Source: Chloroflexota bacterium (GTDB lineage: Bacteria; Chloroflexota; Limnocylindria; Limnocylindrales; CSP1-4). From it: a stretch of DNA of 5,618 nucleotides. A program made the position numbers and the translations under genes. Shown piece after piece: positions 4,679 to 5,618 of the stretch. The first letter of the stretch is position 1; each line of letters opens with the position of its first letter. Where the stretch lies: assembly GCA_021777365.1 (NCBI GenBank), contig JAJYDP010000357.1, positions 1 through 5,618 on the forward strand, given 5' to 3'. The notes under the pieces were generated by a model. It made no database searches. It worked only from the letters and a program-made list of their open reading frames with translations, and was not told the DNA's origin.

Positions 4679-5618
4679 TCAGGCGGTGGCCCAGACCGGC
4701 GTCTCCCCCAGCACGATCTGCCGCAGCCAGCGCACCGGAGGGGAGCCGTGGGAAAGCACGGCTGCAAGGTGGCCGCGGTAGTCGAAATCGCCCACGTCAC
4801 CGTACCCCCCGACCAGGGCCGGGTCCGGCACGTCCTCGCGCCGTCCGCCGTGCCCCTCGGCCCATCGACGGCGGGCCTCGATCTCCAGGTCCCAGAGCTC
4901 GACCGATCCCGCGAAGTACGTGGCGAGCTGGGTCGAGGTCAGGCGCGCGCGATCCCACTTCGCCCGCGCCTCCTGCCGCTCCTGGAATCCCGTCTCGACC
5001 ATCAGCCGCATGGCCTCATCCTCGGTCATGCCACCGGCGTGGATCCCTGCGTCCAGCAGCGCGTTGATCACCGAGCGCAGGTAGAACTTCCAGTGGGTGA
5101 GCAGCAGGGCGGGATCGCGGCGGCCGTATCCCACGTCCATCATCGACTGCGTCGCGTAGACCGCCCATCCCTCCTGGAACGCGATTGATCCGAAGACCGA
5201 TCGCACCAGTGACGGGCACTGGTTCGACCAGTCCAGCTGCAGGAAGTGGCCCGGCAGCGCCTCGTGGATGCAGACCAGCCGCAGCATCCGGTCGTTGTCC
5301 TCGCGCAGGTACGACTCGACGCGCTCGGGAGGCCAGTCGTCGCCGGGCGGCGTGATCCAGAACAGGCTCTTCTGTCCACGCTCCAGGGGACCCGGCGGGC
5401 TCAGGAACGCCCCACCGAGCGCCCGCATGAAGGCGGGCGTCCAGGCGATCTCCAGCGGCTCGCGGGGAAGCCGCAGCATCTGGTTGCGCCGGATGAACCG
5501 CTCGATGCGGGCGATCTCGCGGCTGCAGTGTCCGGCCAGCTCCTCGGGCCTCCGGTGCTCGGCGCCGATGGCGTCGAGGACGCGCCGCACGACGACGTCG
5601 TCGACGGTGCCGCCCGCG
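4679..5618 (-). CDS. DUF885 family putative zinc metallopeptidase, C-terminal part (5' end outside window)
   Basis: The frame is open through the right edge, so the start is missing; 312 residues and the TGA (4681-4679) are visible. Numbering from the first whole visible codon, the key signature is CIHEALPGHFLQ, with His118, Glu119 and His124, followed by FQEGWAVYATQ with Glu149. This is the HEx4H...EGWA arrangement of DUF885 proteins, expected to bind one zinc ion with Glu119 as general base. Later parts also match: a HWKFYLRSVINALLDAGIHAGGMT helix region (175-198) and the C-terminal LAAVLSHGSPPVRWLR (284-299). Members are predicted or shown to be peptidases; the substrate here is unknown, and a signal peptide cannot be judged. 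The segment KWDRARLTSTQLATYFAG (220-237) replaces the usual Arg-Tyr...Pro-Gly-Gln-Ala-x-x-Tyr region, so it may be a divergent subgroup. It probably forms its own transcript, as 482 bp separate it from the next gene. Confidence 0.88.
   Translation of the reverse strand, partial: AGGTVDDVVVRRVLDAIGAEHRRPEELAGHCSREIARIERFIRRNQMLRLPREPLEIAWTPAFMRALGGAFLSPPGPLERGQKSLFWITPPGDDWPPERVESYLREDNDRMLRLVCIHEALPGHFLQLDWSNQCPSLVRSVFGSIAFQEGWAVYATQSMMDVGYGRRDPALLLTHWKFYLRSVINALLDAGIHAGGMTEDEAMRLMVETGFQERQEARAKWDRARLTSTQLATYFAGSVELWDLEIEARRRWAEGHGGRREDVPDPALVGGYGDVGDFDYRGHLAAVLSHGSPPVRWLRQIVLGETPVWATA

Noticed and set aside
4584..4781. Small plus-strand frame beginning ATGCCTGGC
   Set aside because: It runs through the repeat cluster and then antisense through the conserved C-terminus of the DUF885 gene, with no ribosome binding site.

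Overview
This is a very G+C-rich (well over 65% by eye), densely coding bacterial fragment with strong third-position G/C bias. It carries five genes, two of them cut or probably cut by the window edges. No mobile element, tRNA, rRNA or CRISPR array was seen. The mix of families (GH57 with a DUF1926-type C-terminus, GH57/DUF3536, a Pro-rich multi-pass membrane protein, a cytidylate kinase-like protein, a DUF885 metallopeptidase) fits a high-GC Chloroflexota or, less likely, an actinomycete. This placement is an inference from gene content and base composition only.

Layout. Positions 1-879 (+) are the C-terminal part of a GH57 alpha-amylase/4-alpha-glucanotransferase, entering from outside the window. 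Positions 962-2464 (+; alternative start 953) are a second, complete GH57-type protein with a DUF3536 C-terminus. The two are probably co-transcribed and point to alpha-glucan (glycogen/maltodextrin) metabolism. A 334-bp gap (2465-2798) follows; it holds a possible terminator hairpin just after the GH57 gene and an exceptional 17-bp hairpin at 2647-2684. Positions 2799-3530 (+) encode a membrane protein with a Pro/Ala/Gly/Ser-rich N-terminal arm. It converges with the minus-strand cytidylate kinase-like gene (3555-4196), 24 bp away. A 482-bp non-coding region (4197-4678) separates that gene from the minus-strand DUF885 metallopeptidase (4679 to the right edge, 5' end missing).

How the genes relate. 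Only the two GH57 genes have an obvious functional link. The membrane protein, nucleotide kinase-like protein and peptidase look like unrelated housekeeping or accessory genes. The less ordinary content is outside the coding regions. It comprises a 17-bp hairpin whose G.U wobbles favour a plus-strand transcript, a three-segment mutually exclusive pairing arrangement that would hide the Shine-Dalgarno of the kinase-like gene, and a tandem pair of mini-hairpins inside an inverted repeat just past the peptidase stop. All of these are structure-only observations in GC-rich DNA and need comparative support. I did not find a clear new defence, mobile or biosynthetic system.
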